Shown in pieces: positions 1 through 12,858 of a DNA stretch of 64,000 bases; position 1 is the first letter of the stretch; the number at the start of each line of letters is the position of its first letter. The stretch spans positions 41,036,135-41,100,134 of the forward strand of contig OZ023214.1 in the NCBI GenBank assembly GCA_963995525.1, in the 5' to 3' direction. The notes under the pieces were generated by a model, which was given only the letters and a program-made list of their open reading frames with translations, made no database searches and was not told the origin of the DNA. A program made the position numbers and the translations under genes. The DNA comes from Escarpia spicata. Its lineage: Eukaryota; Annelida; Polychaeta; Sabellida; Siboglinidae.

Positions 1-251
1 GTGTGATGTCGCAAGTTGTTTGTTCTTTCTATGTGGTGGTGTCTTGTATAGACACAACCACAACCTTGACTGTGTGACTCCACAGGAGTGTTGGCCACTA
101 TGTAATGATTATTGTAATCAAGATCAAGATATTTTTAATGGATTTAAGTTGTAAATGGAGTGAGTGGGCGGGTAAAAGAACATTTTTGTTACTTAATCAT
201 GCACGCATGTTTTGCGTGTGTTAGTAAACGTTTATACTACTAACTTTTCAA

Positions 252-775
252 CAGTAATGTCACCAGTGTATCAGCAGTAACAGTAATGTCACCGGTGTAT
301 CAGCAGTAACAGTAATGTCACCGGTGTATCAGCAGTAACAGTAATGTCACCGGTGTATCAGCAGTAACAGTAATGTCACCGGTGTATCAGCAGTAACAGT
401 AATGTCACCGGTGTATCAGCAGTAACAGTAATGTCACCAGTGTATCAGCAGTAACAGTAATGTCACCAGTGTATCAGCAGTAACAGTAATGTCACCAGTG
501 TATCAGCAGTAACAGTAATGTCACCAGTGTATCAGCAGTAACAGTAATGTAACCAGTGTATCAGCAGTAACAGTAATGTAACCAGTGTATCAGCAGTAAC
601 AGTAATGTCACCAGTGTATCAGCAGTAACAGTAATGTCACCAGTGTATCAGCAGTAACAGTAATGTCACCAGTAGTATCAGCAGTAACAGTAATGTCACC
701 AGTGTATCAGCAGTAACAGTAATGTCACCAGTGTATCAGCAGTAACAGTAATGTCACCAGTAGTATCAGCAGTAA
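252..775. repeat. 29-bp minisatellite, 18 copies
   Basis: Eighteen head-to-tail units, each starting cagtaatgt and ending cagcagtaa. Sixteen units are 29 bp and two are 30 bp (the agtagtatc variants near 671 and 759), which exactly fills 524 bp. Units 2 to 6 carry the self-complementary octamer caccggtg while most others read caccagtg, so a block of identical variants has spread locally, as expected from unequal exchange or slippage. There are no unique spacers between units, so it is not a CRISPR array. It lies in gene 1 intronic or 5' sequence. Confidence 0.97.
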
Positions 776-935
776 CACCACCTTTACTGTCAATAGAACT
801 GTCACAGACTCATCGGTACTGCCATTGGTTCTGTAACCATTATCGTCACCATTATTGACATGGTTACTGACATCATTATTGTCATTAGTAATGTCACCAG
901 TACTGTCACCATTACAATCACCAGTACAGTCACCG
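776..935. repeat. Degenerate edge of the 29-bp array
   Basis: Fragments such as gtcaccattattgac, gtaatgtcaccagtac and acagtcaccg recur irregularly after the regular array stops. They look like decayed units or an older array from which the regular one expanded. The short open frame across this stretch (855-1067) has no recognisable domain. Confidence 0.5.
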
Positions 936-1452
936 TATCATCACCAGCTCTCCTTGGTGTCTTCATACTGTCTTTGTGTCATATCACATGACATCCCCCC
1001 TGACACAACTTCCCAGATGACATTACAGGACCAGTCACCCTCGTTGACAGATGTGTGCTACTGTTGACACTAATGGAATTAGACCACAGCTGTCCCTATA
1101 CTCATGTGTTTTGGCCGCCAGTTAGAAAACAATTCCTTGTAATGATGCGTGCATTGCGTGACTGTCGATATCTGCATCTTATACACAAAATTATGGAAAT
1201 ATCATTATCATCCCCATGATTCGGACAAGTCGACCCAAGTCGACACGCTTTGTGTCGATAATTGCATTTTTGTCGTTTAACATAACAACGTTTGACAGGC
1301 TGGTGTAGAATGTGGTGACTCGAGCCAGTTTCGCTAATGACTAATCTGCAGATTCTGGTTAGTTGTTATATTTCACAGTTCTGTGATTTTAGCCATATGT
1401 GTGCCAGTTTTTATGACACGGTTTATAAATTTGGAAGCAGATATTATAATTA

Positions 1453-1484
1453 GGGTCACTTTGAAGAGGGAGGCAAAGTGACCC
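1453..1484. repeat. Perfect 11-bp inverted repeat
   Basis: Arms gggtcactttg (1453-1463) and caaagtgaccc (1474-1484) flank a 10-nt purine-rich loop. A related but imperfect arrangement (agtcactttc, gcaaagtg) occurs near 12954. The function is unknown; it could be a remnant of a foldback element or chance. Confidence 0.6.
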
Positions 1485-2182
1485 GTTTTCAGGCAACTGT
1501 GTTAACTTGGTTACTCTACAGTTTTGAGCCTATCAGATAATGCAATGCATCAATTTATATTTTTCTTTGTTGTTGAAGACAGAAGACAACCTTGAAATTA
1601 AATGTAAAATTCATGGACAATTCTTCGGACAAAGATCTTCCATGCAGTGATGTAAAAAAACTTGCAAATAAATAATGGAAACTATATCTAAATCATAATT
1701 ATTACTGCCAATTAGCTGTTAATTCTGGCCATCCAGGCTTTCATTAAGCTATATCAGTCGATGTTGAATACATAGATATATATACAGTGTATAGTGAATA
1801 TTTAGAGGATGCAATTAACAACAACCTAACTAAAAAGATATTACAAAATAGACAATTAAAACATCAAAAAACTATACTTGCTTTTAAAAAAATAGGAAGG
1901 TTATTTAAAAAAAACAGGTATTTTTAATTTTGTTAACTTTGTCCACACTTAAACTTCTGAATCCATAATTGCAATTTGAAGAAATTACAGGTTTTTTTTC
2001 ATTCCGATGTAACGAAAAGATTCAACTTTTACTTTGTGGGGGCTACACCCTGCTCCCTTTTCTGTGTATCTGATGAATGACTTGTCATGTTTTTAGAGAT
2101 AATTTAGCTCACAAGAAATTTGGTTTTAATTTCTTAATATTTTGGCTTTCTGTACATTCAAAATTGATGTTTTTGTTTTCAG

Positions 2183-2244
2183 AACAGATACTGGTGGTCC
2201 AAGGGGATCGGGGTTCAAGTTTATCATCACCGCATACAGCGATG
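2183..2244 (+). CDS. Gene 1 exon: C-terminal end of a CUB domain
   Basis: A 62-bp internal exon between a pyrimidine-rich acceptor (ttgttttcag) and a consensus donor (gtaagt). Read with one leading base, it gives TDTGGPRGSGFKFIITAYSD. The G-F-K-F-x-(I/F)-T-A-Y pattern is the last beta-strand pair of a CUB domain, an extracellular module that binds protein partners, often with calcium. The exon ends in phase 1, and the leftover G plus the AA opening the next coding exon gives GAA (Glu), so the protein runs on as ...TAYSDEYARHNSC into the LDLa module. The rest of the CUB domain, and any further CUB domains and the signal peptide, must lie upstream of this window. A longer overlapping open frame here (2077-2265) is in another phase and is a shadow. 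The call is strong on splice and phase logic; domain naming rests on a short segment. Confidence 0.82.
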
Positions 2245-3979
2245 GTAAGTGATCAGGACTCATGATGATTACCATGTGATACTAGGTGGCACTACTGGTA
2301 CTTCCTGGTAGTGAGGAAGCCGTTGAATGCCCTGACAGCTGGTCTCGGTGTGATGTAATTCAATTACAGGCAATTGCCAGCTGCATCACAAGATTGTGAT
2401 GCAAATGTAAATTAACTGTATCACCTTTGAAAGACTGCAGTTGGCTTCTTTCATTAAGAGAACCTCTGAGCAAGTCGGCTGAAAATGACTCCATCATGTC
2501 ATTAGAAATTACCTCGGTCTTCATTCCAAACACACTTCTACATCTCGGCTACACTGCTGTGGTTTCTGCTGGTTAAAGCGACTTCCGCGATTGACTTAGC
2601 TCATCGCGAATGAGATTCAGTGATGTTTGGATCTGTACTGCATGAATGGTTTAAGTAATATGTGCAGTTGGTTTATTAAAAGAGTTTTGTATTTTTGTTA
2701 AAATCATCAACAAATATTGTTGTTGTTAGATAGCTTGTGAAAATGATGTACCGGTAATAGAAAAAAGAAATGAGTGAAATATTTAGTTGCGGATATAGCT
2801 TATTTAGTTCACTCCTTGTAAAGTATAAATTGCTGCATATTTAGCTGACTGTTAATTTGAATGTACATCTGTAATGATTACGCCACAAAACATTACACCA
2901 TAAATACTCTATGGTCCCTCACTGATGATATCATATGTGTGTATCCGATCATTATTTTTAATGCTGAACAATTCTGGAGTGTTGCATCTTTGATCACAGT
3001 TTCCTTATGATTTGGGTAATAGAAATTTTATTATTATTATTAACAAATACCCTTATTTTATATATATTGTTTTGACCAATGGTCATGGCCCCATTTAGAA
3101 TTAAGGAATGTTAACTTGTTGCCACGTAATAGGCGACTAATCTTAGCTCAGCATTCTGATATTCCAAATACGACACTGGTTTTGACGTTTTAAGTGTGTG
3201 ATTATACCTAACATTGTCTTGGTCAAATATTGGTCAGTGGCTATGTTGACCACTGACTGTTGTGTGATGACCACTGAGGATGACTGTGCAAATGGCTATA
3301 ATATGTGCGATATTTGGCCTGTCTGGCAATTTGCTGTCACATCTGTGACACATCGACAGCGTTGGCCACGCTGTGCCATTGTCACCTCCGCAGTCAGCCC
3401 AGTGTGTCTGTGAATATTAAATCATAGGAAATATTGCGTGTCATCCGGTCATGCGTTGCAAAAGTCAATATTTATACACAGTTTTATCGGGTACATCTAA
3501 AAAGAAGCCAGTATTTCGGACTGTTAAGCATTGCATTAAGCACATGTGCATTTGGTAGTTCTGATAGTATCCATGATGAATAAGATACAAGATTGAAAAC
3601 TGATCAGTTGGGGCTTTCAAACACCTAATCAGGACTGTAATAGTTGTTTTGTTGTTGTTTTTATTCGGCCAAATTGACTGTTGGTAAATTCATTGATTTC
3701 ACAATACCATGTTGTAATGTGTAGTTCAGCCACAGATTTTCATTAAAGTACGAACGCTATTCGCATGACTGAATGCAGGGCTATTCTTCACTGTGGCAGG
3801 CCAAAATGGAGTCACGCCATGTAATTATTGTACATGTAACTCTTTAACAAAGAGTTGTATCTTTGCTGGCTAAACCTGTTTTTCTTATACGTTCTGTAAA
3901 CGTCGGTAAAAACAGCTGGAATTGATACCCAAGAAACTTGGAAGAATTGCAAAATTGACAACATCCCATTTAGGATAAT

Positions 3980-4129
3980 CATAGTTGATTAAAAACATGT
4001 TTTTAAAGTATATTTGCCAACACCAGGTTTGATTCAGATACGTGACCAATTCATCATAGTTGATTAAAAACATGTTTTTAAAGTATATTTGCCAACACCA
4101 GGTTTGATTCAGATACGTGATCAATTCAG
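3980..4129. repeat. 75-bp tandem duplication
   Basis: Two adjacent 75-bp copies, 3980-4054 and 4055-4129, both beginning catagttgatt and differing by about one or two bases near their ends (gtgaccaattc versus gtgatcaattc). The small divergence points to a recent local duplication. The minus-strand open frame over it, with its duplicated peptide, is a by-product of the 75-bp period being a multiple of three. Confidence 0.95.
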
Positions 4130-7100
4130 TTTAGTGATTTGCTCTGTATTCCATCTGATTGGCTAAGCATGCAGCAGCTCATAGCAGAATGTTCTGATGA
4201 AGTGTCTCAGCCTTCTGTGTCGGCATTGATGAACTGGATTTTTCTCAAAACAAACTATTCGGTAAGGCAGCACTAAAATCATGGTAAAACAATGTTTTCT
4301 AATAATTACCAGACATAGTAAGATGGTACAATTTCCGTTATCCGAAGTCTAAAAAGACACCATATGATTTGTATTAGAAGTAGAGACATTACTGATTACT
4401 TATTGATGGAGACAAATATTTTGACAATATTAAGTTATTTTTATTCTGAGGAGTCTTATAGTGAGTGAACTATTTCTAAAAACCTGCGTCTATTTTACAT
4501 AAAAATATAGAATTAATAGTTTAATGAAATGGGTTGTGCATTGATGAGCTATTATCCTGTCAAATGAAAGTAGAAATGTATGTCTATTCTATTGTAAAAT
4601 TAACACAATAATTTACATTTAGTAAACAAATATTTTATCTCACTGACAGTCCCGATAGCAACTATATCATATCAAAAATGGAATTTATCATCAATTTCAA
4701 AATGAACAAATTTAAGATACCTACCCAGTATAATTATATGATAGTTTACGTACGCATGATAAAGCTTCCATCACATCTTCAGCATAAAATTGAATCATTC
4801 TCCGGTGTCATGTCACCATGTTGATGGTTGTCACATGACATGTCACATGACAATAATTTCAGATGAAGATGACAGCAAGGTGGTATCCATTCCGTTCATT
4901 GATAGGTGCCTCTCTCATATTTCTATTGCTCCTCTGATCTTTCTGCACGAGAAATAGTTCTCCTCAGCAATGACAACCTTCCCGTGATTGTCCTACGCAT
5001 TCCAGACAAAAAGGGTTAAATTAGGAATGGAACCAGTTGCTTAGCAATGCTACCACAACTCATGCCATGTTGAATTATATAATATATAATAATAAGTTAC
5101 TGATCCATGTATCACCCCCTCACTTCCTCCACGCAGTTTGCACTGTGGCACTTCATCCTAGATGATTGGAATTGCAATATTGATGAGCTGATAAGTGGCT
5201 GATAATAAATCCATCCAGCCAATGGACAGTTAATTAATTGTCCACTCCTGCAACTGGCTAAGTAACACAGGAAGAGAGAGATCATTGTTTGTTTTTTCAT
5301 ATGCAACATTAAAAAAAATGTTTTTAGTGCTTTGTGCGAAATAATGATATTGTGATAATGTCGCAAGTTGCTTATTGTTGTTACATTGACCTGCTGTTGA
5401 ATTTTCATCAAATCTTACAGTGTTGTTTTTGAGAAAATTAGCGTGGCAGATACGCCCTATTGGATGTTTCACAAAACATATGTATTTGTAGGGTATTTCA
5501 CCTTCCTACATATATTTATTGTATTTTGCCATTCACCAAAAAATTTATTTATGACCAACATAACTGTTGCAGTGCTCAAATATGTCCATTTCCTTCTCCG
5601 TAACTATTTTCGAGGTTCAAAGAATCCTACAAAAGGGGTTCCATCTTTAAAATCGTCTAAGCACTATTTGTTTACCCTGAATCTGGGGATAAATTAGTGA
5701 TATGTCCCCACACATTCTACAAATTGGAGTGGAACTCTTCTGTGCTGCAGGTTAGAATTATATGTATTTCCTGTACGTGTGTTAATAATCACCCTGACCC
5801 AATCCTGTATGCAGGAAAAAATTTTTACTAGTCCAAAACTGTCCCAATAGATATGCGCACACGTATACAATCTAATCCAAATGTACATTAATAAATACCA
5901 TAAATATATGCATAGAATAATAGTACACATGTGCGACACATTTTTTCAAGCAGAATAGACATGTCAATGACAATGGGATCTATTTTAATGTTATTTTAGG
6001 CATCTTATCAAGATCGTCTTGATATATATACTTATATTTGTATATTTTTGAACAACAATTTCTGTTTTCAGCAAATGTAACAACACATTATTTAGAACAT
6101 TTTTTATACGAGTTTTACTCTGGATGTCAGTGAATAGATATTAAATAACATATTATTTAATAAGAATCATTCCTCAAGCATTTGAGAAATATGTCTTAAA
6201 AAGTTACTTTGGCACTAGAATGTTGCAAATTTTTCATCGGATAATATCAATAATTAAAAATAATGATCTGTCTTTCGGGGGCAAAAACAGCTCTTTCTGG
6301 AGACATTTGTCATGACAGGTTCTCTATTTTGTGTGAATCTGGAGACGGCTGACAATTGAATCAACTAGTTGAGTGCGCGGGTGTCTTGGTTCTCTGTGAC
6401 AAGTTCACTTCTCCTCACACAAAGGCTATTCTACTGGGACCGAATTAACAGCTCGGCTGTTATGATGAAATAGGATTCTCCTAACAGCTCTTCCTGAAAG
6501 ACTCTTTCTCAAAGAGATCTCCTGTACTCTTGAATTGAGGCTTTCTCTAGACATGCCATAATTTCGAATGTTGGAAAAAAAGTGACAGGGAAAAAGTCAT
6601 GATTAAAAACACATGGATGTAGCCATACAATTTAAGTAATTATGTTTCAAAATAATCTTACATGTATTTCTTAATTTAATTAGTATTTACTGATTACACA
6701 TTTATTTATCTAGGTGTATCTTGCTAGTTTCAATGTGAAGTTTGGTTGAATTCACATTTAAAATTTATTTTGTCTGATGACTTCAAGCAAAAGACAATGT
6801 TGATACATTCTGAGTATGTTTTAAGTAAGGTCAAATGTAGTAATGCAGCTTTCTAGAGGGTAACCTCAAGTTATTTTCTATAACATCAAATTCTTGGCTT
6901 TATTTTCTACCGAATGTATTTGTTGAGAATGTTGTCTTTATGACTCTATTTCCACCAAAGGGCATTACTTTCATCCACAACAAAGGATGTTTTATATGGC
7001 TTCATGTTGGCCTATGCTGCACCAGAAAATAATTCCAGAATATTTGGAATAATTTAATTTCTATGCAAATTACTCTTGTACACCTCGCTGCACTGTGTCT

Positions 7101-8660
7101 AGTTTGATCAGCTAAATGGAGAACTTTTAGGACAGTCATCTGTTACCTTGGCCCTTGGCCAGCTGCTGTGGTCTGCTGATGTAATTGCACTGTACAAAGA
7201 GCCAGTCTCCCTGCCACTGGCTCCACTATAGGTCTTCCCCTCCCAACCATTTCCTCATTGTGTAAGACAGCTTCAGTTCCCCCAGGCAGCCTACACACCC
7301 TGGTGATTGTTTTTCCTCCCAGCTGGGTCCTTAGTTAATTGAGGCCTTGTGCTGTTCTTGAAATGCAGAAGCTCTCAGCATGAGGTGTGATGCTGAAAGA
7401 TCTTCTTCAACTGGATTTATGGGTGTTTGGATTTTGGGACCTTTGAAGTTGAGCCAGTTTAAGAGGCTAATTGGGGGTGCTAATGGACAGGACATATCAG
7501 GTTGGCTGGATTGTCCTCTTGGCCTTTGTCAAACAGCACAATGATGTATACTGGCTTGCCTTGTCACCAGATATTTTGTAATCACATGGAGCCAGTATGG
7601 ATGATCCTTCTGTCAGGGAGCATAAATGCATGTCCACACATAATGACCATGTAGAAAATGACTCAAGAAAATGTAATCCCACACATTTATTATAACACAT
7701 GTGCTCATAAAAATGTTGTCGGTTTGTGCCATAGGTATTTTAAAGTGTTGTTTTTAAGCCCACACCCTTGGATTAATTTTTTCCAAATTTACTACTAATT
7801 TCACCAAGTATTGTATGCACGGTGGTGTTTTATATTCAGATCCCCCTCATTTTGTATCGAATGCACAGTTTTTACTTGCCTTCAATAGGATAAGAATCAA
7901 TCAGTTAGGATGTGATTTTGTAGGTTTTGAATGTTGTAGCTTCCCCTGGGAGGGATTAGACATGGGAACATTGTGCAAAGATGCCAATCGCAATCTCATG
8001 TTTCCCTGGGATGTCTCTCTAATGGTTATCATTGGGAGAAATGTTACATAATCTTGCATCATCAAGGCATCTCTTCAGAGGGTGTTCACTGAGGCTGAAG
8101 GGGTGTAATTAGAGGGGGTGCAGGCTTACAGGGGTACAGTTGCACTTGGGGAAGCTGAGTAGGCAGTTCTAAAATAAAACAGATAATTTGTGACAAATGG
8201 TAGGACTAATAGGTAGTTGTCTGGGTACAAAGATAAGGTTACTACTGTTGTAGTTTTGTCTGCAGCAGCTGCATCAATATGGTTCATCACTGGTGAAAGT
8301 CTTGTTCTGGTATTGGATGTGAGAGAGTGCGCGCACAATGAATCTGCACTTGTAGTTTATTTAGCATATAAAAACTGTAATTGGCATGTGCTTAATTAGG
8401 CGTTCTGGCCTGCCCAGGTGGTAGCCATTTGGGTCTGTCATAGTAATGGAATTGATGCAGTTTTTGTCAACTGTCCTGAGTGCAATGTCAGAATATTGTT
8501 TGAGAAACATTTGTTTTACTGTGGTGGTGTTAGTTTTGGGAAGCTGTTAATTTGATGTGCCCCTAGGGTAGATGTCTCTTTAGACTTGGTGTTTTATTGC
8601 TGTCCTATGGAACTGTGATGTAATCTTTGCAGTGACATTGCATTGTTCTACTGTCAGGTG

Positions 8661-9356
8661 ATGTCAGTGTGGTGTTTGATGGCCAAGTAATGTCAGTGTG
8701 ATGTTTGATGGCCAAGTAATGTCAGTGCGATGTGTGATGGCCAAGTAATGTCAGTGCGATGTTTGATGGCCAAGTAATGTCAGTGCGATGTTTGATGGCC
8801 AAGTAATGTCAGTGCGATGTTTGATGGCCAAGTAATGTCAGTGCGATGTTTGATGGCCAAGTAATGTCAGTGCGATGTTTGATGGCCAAGTAATGTCAGT
8901 GCGATGTTTGATGGCCAAGTAATGTCAGTGCGATGTTTGATGGCCAAGTAATGTCAGTGCGATGTTTGATGGCCAAGTAATGTCAGTGCGATGTTTGATG
9001 GCCAAGTAATGTCAGTGCGATGTTTGATGGCCAAGTAATGTCAGTGCGATGTTTGATGGCCAAGTAATGTCAGTGCGATGTTTGATGGCCAAGTAATGTC
9101 AGTATGATGTTTGATGGCCAAGTAATGTCAGTGTGATGTTTGATGGCCAAGTAATGTCAGTGCAATGTTTGATGGCCAAGTAATGTCAGTGCAATGTTTG
9201 ATGGCCAAGTAATGTCAGTGCGATGTTTGATGGCCAAGTAATGTCAGTGCAATGTTTGATGGCCAAGTAATGTCAGTGCAATGTTTGATGGCCAAGTAAT
9301 GTCAGTGTGATGTTTGATGGCCAAGTAATGTCAGGGTGATGGTTGATGGCCCAGTA
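8661..9356. repeat. 29-bp minisatellite, 24 copies, no indels
   Basis: Twenty-four units of exactly 29 bp fill 696 bp without a single length change. Each unit starts atgtcagtg and ends ggccaagta. Variation is almost confined to one dinucleotide (gtgcg, gtgtg, gtgca, gtatg). Decayed partial units appear just outside (around 8655 and up to about 9450). The unit shares the 10-mer agtaatgtca with the array at 252-775. There are no spacers, so it is not CRISPR. Confidence 0.97.
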
Positions 9357-10028
9357 ATGTCTGCTGTATCACATAGTGTCAACGCAGGTAATCTTACTAT
9401 GGTGATTCTCGTTCTACAGTGTTTGACGGTCAGGTAATGTTAGTGTCAGTGCTGTATAAATGTTGTGCCAGTGCATTAAAAGTGCACCGAGTGCAGTGTT
9501 TTTATCAGTGTCAGCATACACATGAAGCGTTGACAGAGCAGGACCTGTGAGTGTGTCAGCTGGACCGACTAAGAGTAACAGTCAATAATCGCATGCTTTT
9601 CAAGACGGATTAAGTTGGCCAGGATCGCTGACACAACCCCCTCGTAGATTAGTGACGTCTTTCTCACTGAATACGTCTTCTTTCTGGTTCACTGTACCTT
9701 CTCATCCACTCTGACAACTATGCCATTGTCAATCGAGTACGTTGACATTAGATATATGCAATTACGCTGTTTGAATCACCTGTGTTGTCTGATTGGCTCT
9801 CAGTGCCAACACCAGTTATTTTTGTCATTCTTAATGGATTCCGCAGCCTTATTCAGTGCTGGAGAAGTGATATTCGTACTGTTCGCACTATGTTTATAAA
9901 TATTGATAAATAAATAAAGTACAACATTTACTACATAGCTCCAGATATGAAGACTTAGTGGTCTACTTTGCACATTCAGTGTATATATTTTAACATGAGA
10001 TTTGTTACAGAGTTCAAATAAAAAAAAA

Positions 10029-10325
10029 TATATATATATATATATTGAAGTGGTATGGGCATGTAGAGTGAAAGGACGACGAAGATTGGGTGAAGGGCTG
10101 TACAAAGTTAGTGGTGGAGGGGACAGCTACCGTCGGCAGACCAAGGAAGACCTGGCAGAACTCTATGTCTGCAGACTTGAATCTGATGAGTATCGACCAT
10201 CGGGATGCACAGGACTGGGTCAAGTGGAAGAGGGCAATTAATTGGAAGAAAGGCGAACCCAGCAGAGCCTGGAAACACCACCTCTAAACGACGATGATGA
10301 TATATATATATATATTTATATATAT
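10029..10325 (+). mobile_element. 5'-truncated LINE tail between TA runs
   Basis: Between a (TA)n run at about 10029-10045 and another at about 10300-10325 lies a frame reading LKWYGHVE, a TGA stop, then KDDEDWVKGC and GRPRKTWQNS, ending with DWVKWKRAI before a TAA near 10287. The pattern W-(Y/F)-G-H-V-E ... GRPRKTW ... D-x-x-K-W-(R/K)-x-A-I is the C-terminal end of the reverse-transcriptase polyprotein of many invertebrate non-LTR retrotransposons. A short acgacgatgatgatat repeat follows, as expected for a LINE 3' tail. The in-frame TGA in place of an expected Arg codon shows a dead copy. Only the last 80 or so codons are present, so the clade cannot be named. Confidence 0.75.
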
Positions 10326-11711
10326 AAGGCAGTCAATTTTGAACTATTTAAAACGTTCTACATGGAACTTATAAACAGAATAAGAGATAACATTGGAACG
10401 TGATTCTCATGCCAGATCAATGTCCCATTTACTTAGCTGAATAAATGATTAGAAAAAGTTGCCTGGAGGCTGTCTTGTACCGGAAAACGTTCAAGCAGAA
10501 ACATGTTTGGAGAAATGTCAGCATGTCATCTTCTCGGAACGGAAGGACCGTGTTGTGACAGAATTAATTTGCATCTCCATTCGTTGCAGTCCATCTTATA
10601 TAATATATAAGTGTTGCTGCGTGTACTACTGCGGAAGACTGACAAGAAGAGTTTGATTGTATCCGTATTACCTGGCACTAGCTATCTGGAGAGAGGTAGA
10701 AGGAGAGTATATGATATGAATATTAATGCTGCATTCAAATTAATTAGGTTTTATGAAAGGTTTTCTTTTTTGTGTTTGTTGCATTGGCCAACTATTGTCA
10801 CATTTAGCATAAATGAGTTTGCAAGATGTTGCCATTAAGGTTGTGTCCAATTACATAATTGTGATTGATCTTGTATAGTTACAACAATATGTTTTATACG
10901 GTTGTCTTTTATTTGGTCTAATTCGTATCCATAAATAAAATAATAAAATATGCAAGCATCATCAGGTTATGAATTGGGTATGATATACATAATTCAGGAT
11001 CATGTGTGCTATAAATTGCTCACAATAATTAATTTAGAAGTTAAATTTTTCAAAATAAAAAAATGATTGTAATTATGTGACTGAAATGAGCAATTGGTAA
11101 CCAGCTTTGCTGTGATATTCAACATCTGTGTTACATCACTGATGCCATTTTGCGTCACTAATGTCATTCCACAAGGCGGTATCGCTGTTTTTTTTGTCTG
11201 ATATCACCAGATGGTCGTTTGTGGCTAATCATCAGAAATCTGAACTCTTTTTGTTCCGAGATTGGGGTTAGTTAGAATTCTGCCATCAAAAATTGTGTTC
11301 TTTTCTTGATGTAATTATGGGATTGGAAATGAAATACCCTCATTGGAAACGGGAACGCGTCTTCCTTACGTGATCGGTGTTGTATATTGCTGTTTGATTG
11401 ACAGGCATTGTATTGTGGCATGTCTGACATCATTACTGTTATCCGCATGAAATCACAATATCACAAGAAGATTCTGCATGACAGGTTCTGCTATAGGAAT
11501 AGGCACATTACAGTTGTCGACAAGTCTGTTAGGTAACAAAGAAAGAAGAAGAAAGGTTCCGATGAAATGGAAACCAAATCTTGACAGTGTGTTCCTTGTC
11601 TTTGTCAGTTGTCAAATTGTGCACGTCTCCTCCACAATTCCTGTCTACTGAATAAACAGCACAACCAAAATTATTGAAGGTACAAAATTTAACAATTTGT
11701 ATTGAAAAATA

Positions 11712-12858
11712 ATGTTATCATGTATAGCCTATACTTTCTGACTGATACGTCACCTCCCAAATGTTATGATGTATAGCCTATCCTTTCTGACTGATACGTC
11801 ACCTCCCAAATGTTATGATGTATATCCTATCCGTTCTGACTGAATCTTCACCTCCCAAATGTTATGATGTATAGCCTATCATTTCTGACTGATATCTTCA
11901 CCTCCCAAATGTTATGATGTATACCCTATCATTTCTGACTGATATTTTCACCTCCCAAATGTTATGATGTATACCCTATCATTTCTGACTGATATCTTCA
12001 CCTCCCAAATGTTATGATGTATACCCTATAATTTCTGACTGATATCTTCACCTCCCAAATAGTATGATGTATACCCTATCCTTTCTGATGGATATCTTCA
12101 CCTCCCAAATGTTATGATGTATACCCTATCATTTCTGACTTATATCTTCACCTCCCAACTGTTATGATGTATACCCTATCCTTTCTGACTGATATCTTCA
12201 CCTTCCAAATGTTATGATGTATACCCTATCCTTTCTGACGGATATCTTCACCTCCCAAATGTTATGATGTATAGCCTATCCTTTCTGACTGATATATTCA
12301 CCTCCCAAATGTTATGATGTATAGCCTATCCTTTCTGACTGATATATTCACCTCCCAAATTTTATGATGTATAGGCTATCCTTTCTGACTGATATCTTCA
12401 CCTCCCAAATGTTATGATGTATACCCTATCCTTTCTGACTGATATCTTCACCTCCCATATATTATGATGTATACCCTATCCTTCCTGACTGAAATCTCCA
12501 CCTCCCAAATGTTATGATGTATACCCTGTCCTTTCTGACTGATATATTCACCTCCCAAAAGTTATGATGTATACCCTATCCTTTCTGACTGATATCGTCA
12601 CCTCCCAAATGTCATGATATATACCCTATCCTTTCTGACTGATACTTCACCTCCCAAATGTTATGATGTATACCCTATCCTTTCTGACTGATATATTCAC
12701 CTCCCAAATGTTGTGATGTATACCCTATCCTTTCTGACTGATATCTTCACCTCCCAAATGTTATGATGTATACCCTATCCTTTCTGACTGATATCTTCAC
12801 CTCCCAAACGTCATGATGTATGCCCTATCCTTTCTGACTGATATATTGACCTCCCAAA
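11712..12858. repeat. 50-bp minisatellite, 23 copies
   Basis: Twenty-three head-to-tail units of 48-50 bp, each containing ttatgatgtata, then ccctatcctttctgactga, and ending cacctcccaaa. Early units (11712 to about 11900) read atagcctat and gatacgtcac; later units mostly read ataccctat and gatatcttcac, so two variant classes occupy different parts of the array. Single-base differences are common, which makes this array older or less homogenised than the 29-bp array at 8661. Confidence 0.97.

Larger units (their letters stand above)
1..2182. other. Gene 1 upstream intron or 5' flank
   Basis: No coding exon is recognisable here. Because the exon at 2183 begins in mid-codon, at least one earlier exon exists outside or unrecognised in this stretch, so it is most likely intron. 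It contains the 29-bp minisatellite at 252-775, a degenerate continuation of it to about 935, and a short perfect inverted repeat at 1453-1484. The rest is AT-rich unique-looking sequence in which I see nothing. Confidence 0.6.

Noticed and set aside
252..9356. CRISPR-like arrays with 29-bp repeats at 252-775 and 8661-9356
   Set aside because: Units abut directly with no unique spacers, and the setting is an animal gene; these are minisatellites.
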